From: an uncultured Oscillospiraceae bacterium
Lineage (GTDB): Bacteria > Bacillota > Clostridia > Oscillospirales > Ruminococcaceae
Direction of reading: 5' to 3'
Length of the DNA: 64,000 bases
NCBI GenBank assembly: GCA_900547455.1
Contig: URGV01000006.1
Span: 12,773 to 76,772 of the forward strand
The notes beneath the pieces were generated by a model, which was given only the letters and a program-made list of their open reading frames with translations, was not told where the DNA came from and searched no databases. The translations under genes and the position numbers were made by a program. Of the stretch, positions 43,327 through 52,092 are shown in pieces (position 1 is the stretch's first letter; each line of letters opens with the position of its first letter).

Positions 43327-43364
43327 TATATTGTATTGACAATATAAATAAAATTGCATATAAT
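43327..43364 (+). promoter_or_regulatory. Consensus promoter and operator of the toxin-antitoxin operon
   Basis: TTGACA (43336-43341), 17-bp spacer and TATAAT (43359-43364) form a perfect sigma-A promoter. A palindrome TATATTGT/ACAATATA (43327-43346) overlaps the -35 box and is the likely antitoxin operator. Confidence 0.85.
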
Positions 43365-43395
43365 ATACTCATAAAGATAGAAATGAGGTGTTGTA

Positions 43396-43662
43396 ATGGC
43401 ACAGACAAACATCAACATCCGTATGGATGAGCAACTCAAGAAACAGTTCGACCATCTTTGTAATGAGCTTGGAATGAATATGACCACCGCCTTCAATATC
43501 TTTGCAAAGACGATGGTCCGCCAACAGCGCATCCCCTTCGAGATTTCTTTGGACACACCGAATGCGGAAACTTTGGCTGCCATTGACGATGTCAATCATG
43601 GCCGCAATCTGAGTCGGACTTTTTCCAGTGTTGAGGAACTGATGGAGGATCTGAATGCTTAA
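43396..43662 (+). CDS. RelB/DinJ family antitoxin
   Basis: The 88-residue protein begins TNINIRMDEQLKKQFDHLCN with GMNMTTAFNIFAKTM, the ribbon-helix-helix pattern of DinJ. The C-terminal part would wrap the toxin. It overlaps the toxin gene by 8 bp and lies on the strand opposite to the late genes. Confidence 0.9.
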   Translation: MAQTNINIRMDEQLKKQFDHLCNELGMNMTTAFNIFAKTMVRQQRIPFEISLDTPNAETLAAIDDVNHGRNLSRTFSSVEELMEDLNA

Positions 43663-43927
43663 TATCCGATACTCTTCTAAATTCAAAAGAGACTATAAAT
43701 TAGTCATTAAGCGCGGATATAATCCTCGACTCCTCCAGGATGTACTTGATCTTCTGTGTGCTGAACAGTCTTTGCCTGAGCGTTACAAAGATCACAATTT
43801 AACTGGGAACTATGTTGGTTATCGTGAATGCCACATCACCCCTGACTGGTTGCTCATTTACAAGGTTGAGAAAAACATCCTTACTCTGACACTCACCCGC
43901 ACCGGAACACACAGCGACCTGTTTTAA
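43655..43927 (+). CDS. YafQ/RelE family toxin
   Basis: The 90-residue protein (IRYSSKFKRDYKLVIKRGYN, GYRECHITPDWLLIYKVE, LTRTGTHSDLF) matches YafQ, a ribosome-dependent mRNA interferase; the conserved His residues and the C-terminal THSDLF are present. Together with the antitoxin it could stabilise the prophage or act in abortive infection. Confidence 0.9.
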   Translation: MLNIRYSSKFKRDYKLVIKRGYNPRLLQDVLDLLCAEQSLPERYKDHNLTGNYVGYRECHITPDWLLIYKVEKNILTLTLTRTGTHSDLF

Positions 43928-43976
43928 GGCAATCCCCTCCGAGAGAAGAATCAATCGGAGGGGATTGTTTTGCCTT
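43926..43976. terminator. Bidirectional terminator between toxin and capsid genes
   Basis: AAGGCAATCCCCTCCG pairs with CGGAGGGGATTG...CCTT around a 14-base loop. It closes both the toxin-antitoxin transcript and, potentially, the capsid transcript. Confidence 0.75.
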
Positions 43977-45513
43977 AAATCGCCTTGATGTTTTTGACGT
44001 GCAGGAAGCTCTCCTTGTGACGCGCCGCGATATCGACATACATCAACGCGCGGGTTGCCGCAAGGTTTTCCTCGAATGCATTGTGCTGAACACCTTCCTC
44101 ATCCACCCAGGAGCCATCCAGGGTGGTGTAGGTTTCAAGTCCCATCTGTTCGCCCACCAGCATATCGGCCCAGTTGCCAAATCCCAGCTCGGTCAGGCCA
44201 TCATCCGTTGTGGCAATCTGGTTGGACACCTTGTAAGGGAAGCCCAGCAGCTTACCGGCCGCCATCTCATCGCGGTAGATGTAAGCGCCGGTGGTGGTCT
44301 TCATGTTCATCAGATAACCTTCCAGCACGGAATTGAAGACCCATCCCAGCTTCTGGTCGTCAACATTCTTAGCCAGAACTTTAGAGCGGATATATACCGG
44401 GAAATCGGCTGTAATCTTGCCGTTGGTGTCTGCCAGGTCTGTATTGCCAGTTGCTTTCGCGTCGATATGTTCAATTTCCTTGTCGGCAAAAATACCAAGA
44501 GGCTGGAATTCGCCGCCCTTACCGAACATACCACCGAAGTCAATACCGAGCTCCATGCGGCGGGTCAGATCGTTGGCAAAGATCTGATCTGCAGAATAGC
44601 TGGTGCTGATCAGCAGCTCTCTGGTTTGCGGTACAATCGCCTCCAGGCGCTTGCTGGACAGACGGATATTACCAAAACTCGGCTGCGATTTTGCAATCTT
44701 GCGCTGCTCACCGCCCCAGGTCGCACGTGCGCCGCCGGTCATTTTGGGAATGTTGAGGTTGCCAGACGGCATCGGCACTTTCTGGGCGCCCAGTTCAAAG
44801 ATAACAGTTTTGGCATACAGCATCTCGATAATCTGATCCAGATATACTTCCGGAATCAGATAACCGCCTGCTGCTGGGTTAGTTGCCGCCAGCGCCTTAA
44901 ACTCACGGGCCATATCGTTATCGTCATATTTTTTGCTTGCGTAAAATGCCGCTGCATCCGGATCATGCCGGCCAAAAACGTCATAGCACTTAATGGCGCG
45001 GGCCAGCTGGACCTGCGGCGGGATGGCTTTTTTCTGTTTCACCTTCTCACCTCTTGGAAGATAAATATCGCTGTACTTTCTCTGAGTCGGAGATTTCGCA
45101 GGAGCTGCTTTTTTGCCAGAAGGGGACGCTTTCTTTTTGGGCTGTTCCTCCGGATCTTCACCTTCTTTGCCCTCTTCCGGATCCTCTCCTTCTTTACCCT
45201 CCTCCGGGTCATCGCACGCTTTTCCCTCTTCCGGATCATCGTTCGATTTTGCCGCGTCGAGGATCTCACCAACCGCTTCCATAATCTCCTCGCCAGTCAG
45301 CTCTCCGACCTCTTCTCCGGCCTCCTTGCGGGATTTGCGTTTTTCCTCTACAAGCTCCAGTGCCTGCGCAATCACGTCCTCCAAGTCATCCACTGTGCTG
45401 CCCTGAGGTGTAGTTTCCCCATCCATCGATTTAATGGCGGATGCAACCTCCGATCGAATCATCTCCTTGAGTTCCTGTAAACCCATTTTGTAAGATTTGC
45501 CTTTCAAACTCAT
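43975..45513 (-). CDS. Major capsid protein, HK97 fold with N-terminal scaffold region
   Basis: Residues 1 to about 165 are charged and repetitive (DDPEEGKEGE units) and look like a delta-type scaffold removed by the protease. The rest has HK97 capsid marks: NPAAGGYLIPEVYLDQIIEM, VPMPSGNLNIPKMTGGARAT, RLEAIVPQTRELL and a C-terminal MYVDIAARHKESF. A GGAGGAG site precedes the ATG by 7 bases. Confidence 0.92.
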   Translation of the reverse strand: MSLKGKSYKMGLQELKEMIRSEVASAIKSMDGETTPQGSTVDDLEDVIAQALELVEEKRKSRKEAGEEVGELTGEEIMEAVGEILDAAKSNDDPEEGKACDDPEEGKEGEDPEEGKEGEDPEEQPKKKASPSGKKAAPAKSPTQRKYSDIYLPRGEKVKQKKAIPPQVQLARAIKCYDVFGRHDPDAAAFYASKKYDDNDMAREFKALAATNPAAGGYLIPEVYLDQIIEMLYAKTVIFELGAQKVPMPSGNLNIPKMTGGARATWGGEQRKIAKSQPSFGNIRLSSKRLEAIVPQTRELLISTSYSADQIFANDLTRRMELGIDFGGMFGKGGEFQPLGIFADKEIEHIDAKATGNTDLADTNGKITADFPVYIRSKVLAKNVDDQKLGWVFNSVLEGYLMNMKTTTGAYIYRDEMAAGKLLGFPYKVSNQIATTDDGLTELGFGNWADMLVGEQMGLETYTTLDGSWVDEEGVQHNAFEENLAATRALMYVDIAARHKESFLHVKNIKAI

Positions 45514-45527
45514 TTTTTCTCCTCCTG

Positions 45528-46214
45528 TTACAATATCAGTTCTATCATTTTTTCCTCCGGCTGATCTTCCGGAGGTTTGCCTTTTGGCGGCGTTTGCGCC
45601 GACTCTTTGATGATGGCATCTATGGTCTTAACAGCGTTCTTCAGCGCCGTGCTTGCCTCCTGCAAGATTTTCAGACGAGCCGCGCTGATCTTGCGCCCTT
45701 CTTTCTGCTCTCCCGCTACGTCATCGAGCCAACCGTTCAGCAGATCCAACGAGTTTTGGCGGGATTTATATCCATCTATGGTTGCCTTTTCATTCATCGC
45801 CCAGGTGACCACCGACACCTCCCAGAGGGTAACCTCTACCAGATGGCGGTTTCCGTCATCGTCATAGGTGGCCTTGACTGTGTCATATCCGATGGACAGT
45901 TCGTTCAGGACGCCGTCCTTCAGCAAGACCTTGACATCCTTCCCCAGGCTGGTATCACTGATCCTGGCCTTGATATACAGGCCCTTGTCGTCTTCCCGCA
46001 ATTCCAGTGGTTTTCCGACCGGCAGCAGTTGATCGTTGTGCAGGGCAAGGATTTTAATGCGATCAAAATTTTCTTCCAGCGTTCTGGCAAATGCGCCCGG
46101 ATCCACAATATCCCCACCGGAATCAAGGTTACCGAAGACAGAGGCATATCCTTCAAAGATTCCCTGTTCCTCGTCCAGTACGTCCGCTTTAAAACGGATC
46201 TGTTTATATTCCAA
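45528..46214 (-). CDS. HK97-type prohead protease
   Basis: I start at the TTG 8 bases after AAGGAGG, giving about 228 residues beginning EYKQIRFKADVLDEEQGIFE. GYASVFGNLDSGGDIVDPGA, the catalytic His in LALHND and Ser in LNELSIGY identify the U35 protease. It trims the capsid scaffold region during maturation. Confidence 0.92.
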   Translation of the reverse strand: MEYKQIRFKADVLDEEQGIFEGYASVFGNLDSGGDIVDPGAFARTLEENFDRIKILALHNDQLLPVGKPLELREDDKGLYIKARISDTSLGKDVKVLLKDGVLNELSIGYDTVKATYDDDGNRHLVEVTLWEVSVVTWAMNEKATIDGYKSRQNSLDLLNGWLDDVAGEQKEGRKISAARLKILQEASTALKNAVKTIDAIIKESAQTPPKGKPPEDQPEEKMIELIL

Positions 46215-46238
46215 AGTTCTCACCTCCTTACAGAGCAT

Positions 46239-46261
46239 AAAAAAAGCAGGGTCTCCCCTGC
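46239..46261 (-). terminator. Intra-operon intrinsic terminator
   Basis: GCAGGGGAGACCCTGC forms a tight hairpin followed by seven T residues on the minus strand, between portal and protease genes. Confidence 0.75.
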
Positions 46262-46269
46262 ATCCTCTA

Positions 46270-48330
46270 TTAAAAATCACCTGCGATCATCCTGCAGCGG
46301 CAGTTAATGACCTCTTCCGGCTTGTTGACATTTGGGTCGCCCGGGAACATCAGGCCATTGGAAAACGGTTTATTGATGTCCTGCACTTCTCCATGTAGCT
46401 TCTTGTGGGAATCCCGAACTGCCCCATCACGGCTAGTCAACCACTTTTTGGTTTTGATCCCGCCCGCCTGCATTCCATCCATGTGTCCCTGCATCATGCT
46501 GGTGTGCGCCTCTGTCTGCGCAATCGTCCGTGCGCGGGCTGGCGTGCTCTGCATCAGGTTTTTGATCCCGTCTGCAATCTGCTGATAGGTTTCTCCCGTG
46601 TCGATGCCAGACGCCACGATCTGCCGGATCCCCTCTTTGGTCGTTTCGGTGATCCGTTTCACCCGCTGCGCGCCGCCAGTTCTGGCAAAGCGGTACAGCC
46701 TTGCCGCATTGACCGACATATGGTAGGCGTCATTTGCCATCTGGCAGCCGGACAGATAGGTCGATTGCCACAGAGGGGCAAAGAGCTGGCTCAACTCCGC
46801 TACCCCCTTATCCCAGTCATATAATCCGTCGATAAACGAATCAATCTCTTCCTGGGTGCATCCATTTTCGATCATCTGCTCGAGCTGCTCGCGGATGTCG
46901 TCCTTCGCCTTGCTATCTCCCTCCAGTGCAGCAAGGATTTCCTCGTTTTGTCGGGAAAAGAAGTGATTGGCTGCCCGCAGAAACTGCCGTTCATTTTTAA
47001 GCAGCTCCCGGTCAAAGCTCTTCATCAGCATCTTTGCCTGGTGGGAGATCGGCGACGCTTTCATGGGTTCATCCATCGGCAGGGTGAGCTCTACCTGATC
47101 TTCTTCTGGTACTGCTCCGCTATCCAGCTCGCTGAAAGCGGTCGGATCATCATCTGCTCCCAGGAAAACATCAGAAAAGCTGCTCTTATAAACGTCTCCA
47201 TTTTCTACGTCGTCCAGATCAAGCAGCTGCCGGCTTTCATTCTTGGTGAGAAGGCCAAAGTTCCATCCATCGATTGCCTTTGCTTTGTCAAATTCCTGGT
47301 TTTTCGGTACAATATCATCATACCTCCAAACCAGGTTTTCTCCGAACATCGGAAGGAGCTGGGTGTTGATTGCCTCCTCCCGCATCCTCAGTTTTGGCAT
47401 CAGCACGTTTTGCGCATAGATGTACTGTGCTGCTTCTGAAGTCGCCCTGTTGCTGCTTTCCGTGATTCCCATGATTTCCCGGGGCACGCCAAAATGTTCC
47501 AAGACGGCATCGCGGATAAAGATTCTGCCCTGGATCATGTCCATGTCCTTCATGTTCTCGGCCAGTTTCTGCACGGTAACATTTGTTTTTAAAAAGGTTG
47601 CGCGGTGGCTGTTGCGTACCCCTTTATAGGATTCATTCCAGGTAGCTTCCAGCCTGTTCCTTTGTTCCTCAGTCAGGTCTTCACCTGAAATAATGGTGGC
47701 CGGCGTTGCGTCGTTCAGAAAGAAATTTTTCTGAAATTTGGCTGCATATTCATCGATCTCGATTTCATCCGCCAGCGGCTCACTCTGTCCCAGCCCGCGT
47801 CCAAACGGATCGTAGGGGTTGAGGTCGCGCATAACAAACATATCATCGACCGATACATTCATGATGCTGCCGCTTGACGTCCTGACCTGATAATACGGAT
47901 ACCCAAGATATGGCGTCATCTGCACCCAGTGCGTCGGCACAGGCCACAGCTCAGATGGTCTGCCCAGCAGATCCCTCTCAATGATAAAATACGCCTCTCC
48001 CTTGAGCATCAGGTAAGTTTCAAACAGTTTCCACAGCGCAGCGGAGGAAAACTCATACATAGGATTTATCCGCCGCCAAAAGGTAAGGAAAGGGTGGGAT
48101 TCTATTTCCTCTTCGCTGCCGTCCTCCTTCACCCTGTACAGCTTGCCCTGCACAAACGACAGATCAGAGGCGATCCTGCCAACCACTGCCAGGCGCGGGG
48201 TCTGTGCATAATACCGAATCCATTCCTCGGTATTCTTTCTGGGCGGTGAGGTATAGCGTGGGAGAAAGCGGCTGTTTCTCCCATAGTTTCTTGATGGTCT
48301 GTCCCTGCGCCAAAAATCAAAAATTCCGAT
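46270..48330 (-). CDS. Portal protein fused to Mu gpF-like head morphogenesis domain, ATC start
   Basis: The frame from 48330 gives 686 residues: an HK97-type portal (GIFDFWRRDRPS at the start, YYAQTPRLAVVGRIASDLSF, LGQSEPLADEIEIDEYAAKF) joined to a C-terminal MuF domain with SRDGAVRDSHKKLHGE and PEEVINCRCRMIAGDF. The only start with a well-placed ribosome site (GGGAGG, 8 bases) is ATC; the first ordinary start, a GTG at 48186, would lose 48 conserved residues. ATC is one base from ATG. Confidence 0.88.
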   Translation of the reverse strand: MGIFDFWRRDRPSRNYGRNSRFLPRYTSPPRKNTEEWIRYYAQTPRLAVVGRIASDLSFVQGKLYRVKEDGSEEEIESHPFLTFWRRINPMYEFSSAALWKLFETYLMLKGEAYFIIERDLLGRPSELWPVPTHWVQMTPYLGYPYYQVRTSSGSIMNVSVDDMFVMRDLNPYDPFGRGLGQSEPLADEIEIDEYAAKFQKNFFLNDATPATIISGEDLTEEQRNRLEATWNESYKGVRNSHRATFLKTNVTVQKLAENMKDMDMIQGRIFIRDAVLEHFGVPREIMGITESSNRATSEAAQYIYAQNVLMPKLRMREEAINTQLLPMFGENLVWRYDDIVPKNQEFDKAKAIDGWNFGLLTKNESRQLLDLDDVENGDVYKSSFSDVFLGADDDPTAFSELDSGAVPEEDQVELTLPMDEPMKASPISHQAKMLMKSFDRELLKNERQFLRAANHFFSRQNEEILAALEGDSKAKDDIREQLEQMIENGCTQEEIDSFIDGLYDWDKGVAELSQLFAPLWQSTYLSGCQMANDAYHMSVNAARLYRFARTGGAQRVKRITETTKEGIRQIVASGIDTGETYQQIADGIKNLMQSTPARARTIAQTEAHTSMMQGHMDGMQAGGIKTKKWLTSRDGAVRDSHKKLHGEVQDINKPFSNGLMFPGDPNVNKPEEVINCRCRMIAGDF

Positions 48331-48335
48331 GACGA

Positions 48336-49667
48336 TTACCTCCCTTCCATTGAAATGATATCGTCACTTCTCTTCATGACTGTGTGGACAAAATAGCGTA
48401 TGTCGTCCATCGCGTGGTCGTTTTCCTTGAGCGGTGCATCTTTCCCTGATTTTTCGTCCCACACATACAGGCCAAACTCCCGGATCGCATCCTTGCAGCA
48501 ATCGTTAAAAAAGATACGGCCGCACTGCAGGTAGGTTGCTACCTGCCGGATTCCGTTGACCACATCATTGTCCGCTTTTTTGACCGAATAACGGTCATGC
48601 CGGCGAATACAGGTAATGAAGCTGGCAGCGGATGGGTCTACGATGACATCCTCGATCCTTCTTTCCCCTGCCAGCTCCTCCAGTGCCAAATAATACTCCT
48701 CATCGGTCAGCTGCCTGTTTTGCTTTCTGCCGTCCCAGTAGTATTCCCGGATACGATACCAGCGTTCCGGCACGCGGTTGCCCTCGTCGTCCAGGTGAGC
48801 CGACACGCGGCCCCACAATCCCATCGACATCGGGTTGAGTGTGCCATAGTCGCAGGATATGTAATACTGGTCGTATGGCCGGTCCTCCTGCGGGACAACA
48901 TGATATTCCCTGTTAAACATCGGATAAATGACGCCCTCTGCCTTAACCCACTTGCCAAGGATAAACCGGTCATAAAACACCCCGTTGTACAGGCTTTCAT
49001 ATTCCGCACGTTTCTCCGCGCTGATGGTGAGGTTGTCCTCCATGGTAAAGTGCTGATAAAATATTTTGTCCCTTTTCTTTTCATCTTCCGGCGCAATCCA
49101 TTCCTTGTAAAACCAGTGCTCTGGATTTTCCGGATTACAATTGAACCAAAATCGGCTGCCTTCCACTGAGCAGCGCGCCATTGCCTGCTGCACAAAGGAC
49201 TGCGGCATCAGGGCAACCTCATCAAACAGCACGCCGGCCAGCGTCATTCCCTGGATCAGGTCCTGGCTGCGCTCATCACGTCCGCCGAAGATGTAGTATT
49301 TATTGATCCGGTTCCCGCTACAGACATAAACAACATTCTCTGCTCTGGAATCCTGTACCCGATACCCAAGTCCTATCAGCATCCGTTTGAGCGTGTCCAG
49401 GACGTTACGCCGAAATGAGCCAATGGTTTTACCGCACATGGCAAAACTGCAGCCATTGAACGTTTCCATCGACCACAGCACGAAAGAAAGGGACATGGAC
49501 AGGGTCTTTCCCGACCGGATAGAGCCGTCCGCAATGATTGACAGCCGATCCCTTACCGGAGACGCCTTACACCACCACAGCAGGACCTTGAGCTGCTTTT
49601 CCGAAAAGTCAGAAAACCGGAAATCAATCTTCTCTGATCTCTGTTTCAGGCTTCTGAGCATTCTCAT
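48336..49667 (-). CDS. Terminase large subunit (PBSX/XtmB-like)
   Basis: The 443-residue protein carries the Walker A-like ADGSIRSGKTLSMS near residue 50, the Walker B VLFDEVALM near 145, and a C-terminal nuclease part with SCDYGT and VDPSAA acidic residues. It pumps DNA into the prohead. It overlaps the small subunit gene by 44 bp. Confidence 0.93.
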   Translation of the reverse strand: MRMLRSLKQRSEKIDFRFSDFSEKQLKVLLWWCKASPVRDRLSIIADGSIRSGKTLSMSLSFVLWSMETFNGCSFAMCGKTIGSFRRNVLDTLKRMLIGLGYRVQDSRAENVVYVCSGNRINKYYIFGGRDERSQDLIQGMTLAGVLFDEVALMPQSFVQQAMARCSVEGSRFWFNCNPENPEHWFYKEWIAPEDEKKRDKIFYQHFTMEDNLTISAEKRAEYESLYNGVFYDRFILGKWVKAEGVIYPMFNREYHVVPQEDRPYDQYYISCDYGTLNPMSMGLWGRVSAHLDDEGNRVPERWYRIREYYWDGRKQNRQLTDEEYYLALEELAGERRIEDVIVDPSAASFITCIRRHDRYSVKKADNDVVNGIRQVATYLQCGRIFFNDCCKDAIREFGLYVWDEKSGKDAPLKENDHAMDDIRYFVHTVMKRSDDIISMEGR

Positions 49668-50484
49668 TTTCTTTCTCCTTGAGCTTTAAAATAGAATCGT
49701 TGAGTATCTGGGTGAAGTTGGTGACCTGTTCGCTATCGCCGTTCTGGTGATCCAGACAGTATTGATACAGCCATTCCAGCGCCTTCATTTTGTCGTACAA
49801 TTTAACGGAAGCCCCGTCTTTACCCATCTTGATTTGGCTGATGAGCTGCCCATCCACTTCTGTTGATTCTTTAAACTTTATAGTGTTGACCAATTCCTTT
49901 AGTTCATGTTTTTGGCCGTCCTCCCCTTTGACCATGATCGGACCAAATGGTCCCATAACAGGCTTCTCTTCCTGGCCGAAGGATACAAAATCAGTGATAT
50001 CTGCAAAGGCAATATCCACATACCGTTGGAAAATATCTTCCTCTGTCAAAAGTTCTCTCTCCATTCGTTGTTTTTTCAGCTCTTTGATCTCGTTTTTTAT
50101 CCGAGTATTTCCGAGTAATGCCGGCCCGTTGGTGAGTGCTGTTTGATAGCTACAGCCGTACGCTTTTTGATAGGATTTTGTCGCGTTGAAAGTTCTAAGA
50201 TAGTAAGCACAAAAAAGTCGCTGTTTATCGGACAAATCCGAATTTTCCAACTGCTCAAAAATCTGCTCTTTTTCGCTGTAATCTATCTTTTGCGAGCTCT
50301 CACTTTTTTCTTTCCGAACGTTCGCTTTCTTTTCCGAACGTTCGGAATCCCATTGGTAGGTGTTTTTCCACCTCCGCACGGTGCCTGCAGGCAGTTCCAG
50401 CCGCTTCGCTATTTCGATCAGCTTCATTCCCTTTCGGTACATTTCCTGAGCCTGTTTTACCTTCTCATTTGGTGCCCGGGGCAT
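49624..50484 (-). CDS. Terminase small subunit (XtmA-like)
   Basis: The 286-residue protein has an N-terminal helix-turn-helix (LIEIAKRLELPAGTVRRWKN), a Terminase_2-type core (LSDKQRLFCAYYLRTFNATK, SYQTALTNGPALLGNTRIKN) and an acidic tail. It recognises the packaging site. Confidence 0.9.
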   Translation of the reverse strand: MPRAPNEKVKQAQEMYRKGMKLIEIAKRLELPAGTVRRWKNTYQWDSERSEKKANVRKEKSESSQKIDYSEKEQIFEQLENSDLSDKQRLFCAYYLRTFNATKSYQKAYGCSYQTALTNGPALLGNTRIKNEIKELKKQRMERELLTEEDIFQRYVDIAFADITDFVSFGQEEKPVMGPFGPIMVKGEDGQKHELKELVNTIKFKESTEVDGQLISQIKMGKDGASVKLYDKMKALEWLYQYCLDHQNGDSEQVTNFTQILNDSILKLKEKENENAQKPETEIRED

Positions 50485-50508
50485 CTCACCACCTCTCTCG
50501 ATGTTTTA

Positions 50509-51231
50509 TTATTTTTCCTGTGAAATTCTTCTGTCCGCTACTGCACAGTACTCTGCATCCAGCTCAAAGCCGATAAAATCCCGCCCGCTACGGATACAGG
50601 CCACCGCAGTTGTCCCGCTGCCCATGCAGTTATCGAGCACAAGCGCGCCCTCGTTGGTGTAGGTGCGGATGAGATACTCAAACAGTGCCACAGGCTTTTG
50701 GGTTGGGTGCAGGCCACGCTCGCAAGGGATCTCCAGTAGATTGCGCGGATAGTTAATATACTCGGTCACATAGTCCGAGCTCAGGCCATGGCTGTATACC
50801 TGACCCCGCCTGCGGCTATCCCCCTTATGGTGGACTGGCTTGTCCAGCCGGATGAGCCCCTGGGGGTTATAGATCGGTGGTCTTTTGTAGAATACCACTA
50901 TATCCTCAATACACCGCATTGGCTGCTTTCTCGCAAGCGCAAAACCGGTCGGCTGATTCTTCTTCCAGTACCAGCAGTACCGGAAGAGCTTGCGGTTGCT
51001 CTGGATGAGCGCCGTGGTAAACGGCTGGATAGCTGTCAGCACAATGGCGCCGTTGTCCTTGATGACCCGCTCGTACTGTGCCCAAAGCTCGCCAAAGGGC
51101 AGCACGCTGTCCCAGCGGCAGTCGGTCACGCCATACGGCAGATCACACAGGATCATGTCAATTGACTTGTCCTCGATTGCCTGCATTCCGGCCAGGCAAT
51201 CGGTGTTGTAGATTCGGTTTTTTTCTAACAT
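50509..51231 (-). CDS. Orphan N6/N4 DNA methyltransferase
   Basis: The 240-residue protein has CDLPYG (motif IV) near residue 30 and NCMGSGTTAVAC (motif I) near 205, with HPTQKP between, the beta-class order of small adenine methylases. No restriction partner is present, so it probably protects phage DNA or regulates expression. Confidence 0.9.
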   Translation of the reverse strand: MLEKNRIYNTDCLAGMQAIEDKSIDMILCDLPYGVTDCRWDSVLPFGELWAQYERVIKDNGAIVLTAIQPFTTALIQSNRKLFRYCWYWKKNQPTGFALARKQPMRCIEDIVVFYKRPPIYNPQGLIRLDKPVHHKGDSRRRGQVYSHGLSSDYVTEYINYPRNLLEIPCERGLHPTQKPVALFEYLIRTYTNEGALVLDNCMGSGTTAVACIRSGRDFIGFELDAEYCAVADRRISQEK

Positions 51232-51272
51232 TTATCGTTTCACCTTTCTCGGGGCAGGTGGAAAACGGCATG

Positions 51273-51306
51273 AAAAAAGCCGGCTTTCTCGTTTGGAAAT
51301 CCGGCT
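51273..51306 (-). terminator. Intrinsic terminator upstream of the methyltransferase gene
   Basis: AGCCGG and CCGGCT pair, with TTTTTT following on the minus strand, about 45 bases before the methyltransferase ATG, so any late transcript from upstream must pass it. Confidence 0.65.
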
Positions 51307-51312
51307 AAAAAT

Positions 51313-51342
51313 TCAAAAAAATCGCTTAAATATGCGATTTTT
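51313..51342. terminator. Second small terminator-like hairpin
   Basis: AAAATCGC and GCGATTTT pair around TTAAATAT with A and T runs on both sides. Together with the preceding hairpin it insulates the small plus-strand operon. Confidence 0.55.
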
Positions 51343-51355
51343 CTTCCAAAAACTA

Positions 51356-51384
51356 TTGACAATAGCGTAACGCTATGATATAAT
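51356..51384 (+). promoter_or_regulatory. Consensus promoter with perfect palindromic operator
   Basis: TTGACA (51356-51361), 17-bp spacer and TATAAT (51379-51384). The spacer holds a perfect palindrome ATAGCGT-A-ACGCTAT (51362-51376), so a repressor could block this promoter in place. Confidence 0.85.
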
Positions 51385-51411
51385 ATAATCAAAGGAAAGG
51401 AGGTGAAACGG

Positions 51412-51534
51412 ATGGGTAAGAAGAAAAAGAAAAAAGCCCGAAAGCGCTTTGTTAAAAAGCTGAAAAAATTCCTTCAAATCGTCTCCCTGATTGCCGGAAT
51501 CGTTTCAGTCATCTACACAGTGCTTAAGGGCTAG
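51412..51534 (+). CDS. Cationic single-pass membrane micropeptide (40 aa)
   Basis: An AAAGGAGGTGA site 7 bases upstream and the consensus promoter support expression. The product has a very basic N-terminus (GKKKKKKARKRFVKKLKKF) followed by a hydrophobic helix (LQIVSLIAGIVSVIYTVL). This resembles small membrane toxins or holin-like peptides. I recognise no named family. Confidence 0.65.
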   Translation: MGKKKKKKARKRFVKKLKKFLQIVSLIAGIVSVIYTVLKG

Positions 51535-51599
51535 CCGAAAGGGGAGCGGGTTCACCGCTCGCTCCCCTCTCCAATTAAATTATAACCCATCCGCAAACA

Positions 51600-51764
51600 A
51601 TGTACAAGAAGTATTTCAAAAATGTCCCGCTGTATTTGCTGACAATGGCCAATGTGATTTTGGGAATTCAAAAAGGCTTTTCCTGGGTCACCTGGCTTGC
51701 CATCATCCTGGCTGCAATCGTCATTTTGTGGGACGTCTGGGAGGCTATTCATCATGGAGACTAA
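51600..51764 (+). CDS. Small membrane protein (54 aa)
   Basis: The product MYKKYFKNVPLYLLTMANVI has two hydrophobic segments, the second being WVTWLAIILAAIVILWDVW. It lies between the cationic micropeptide and the 63-aa gene on the plus strand, and overlaps the latter by 11 bases. An RNA hairpin (GGGGAGCG/CGCTCCCC, 51541-51567) precedes it. Confidence 0.55.
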   Translation: MYKKYFKNVPLYLLTMANVILGIQKGFSWVTWLAIILAAIVILWDVWEAIHHGD

Positions 51765-51945
51765 AGACATCAAACTCTCTCCCAAAAAAGGGGGCCATGG
51801 ACATATCACCAGTTATTCTGTCAACCTTGGCAGCGCAGAAGTTCGCTCCTGCGGTTTTCTGGACGCTGAAGGGGTCCCCTTACCAATCGAAAAAATCATT
51901 GATCCGGAAAACCACCAGATCATCATCCGACTCAAAACAAAATAG
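51754..51945 (+). CDS. Small soluble protein (63 aa)
   Basis: From ATG at 51754 the product METKDIKLSPKKGGHGHITS continues with two or three beta strands and EKIIDPENHQIIIRLKTK. It overlaps the 54-aa membrane protein gene. The beta-rich, basic character would suit a small regulator, but no family is recognised. Confidence 0.55.
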   Translation: METKDIKLSPKKGGHGHITSYSVNLGSAEVRSCGFLDAEGVPLPIEKIIDPENHQIIIRLKTK

Positions 51946-51950
51946 CCAAC

Positions 51951-51989
51951 ACAAAAGCCGCTTGGTCTCTCGACCAGGCGGCTTTTGTG
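51951..51989. terminator. Terminator of the small plus-strand operon
   Basis: ACAAAAGCCGCTTGGTC pairs with GACCAGGCGGCTTTTGT around TCTC, a long stem ending in a T run on the plus strand. Confidence 0.85.
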
Positions 51990-52040
51990 CAAATAAAGGA
52001 GTTCAAATTGCGACAAGGAGGTGTATTTCCCACTTATTGC

Positions 52041-52069
52041 ATTTTAATCATATCACAGATTGAGTGTAA
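52041..52069 (-). promoter_or_regulatory. Candidate late promoter
   Basis: On the minus strand TTACAC (52064-52069), a 17-bp spacer and TAAAAT (52041-52046) lie just downstream of the sigma-like regulator gene, where late promoters often sit in Gram-positive phages. To reach the packaging genes the transcript would have to pass three hairpins. Confidence 0.35.
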
Positions 52070-52092
52070 CATTCCGTAACATCTTTTGATTT

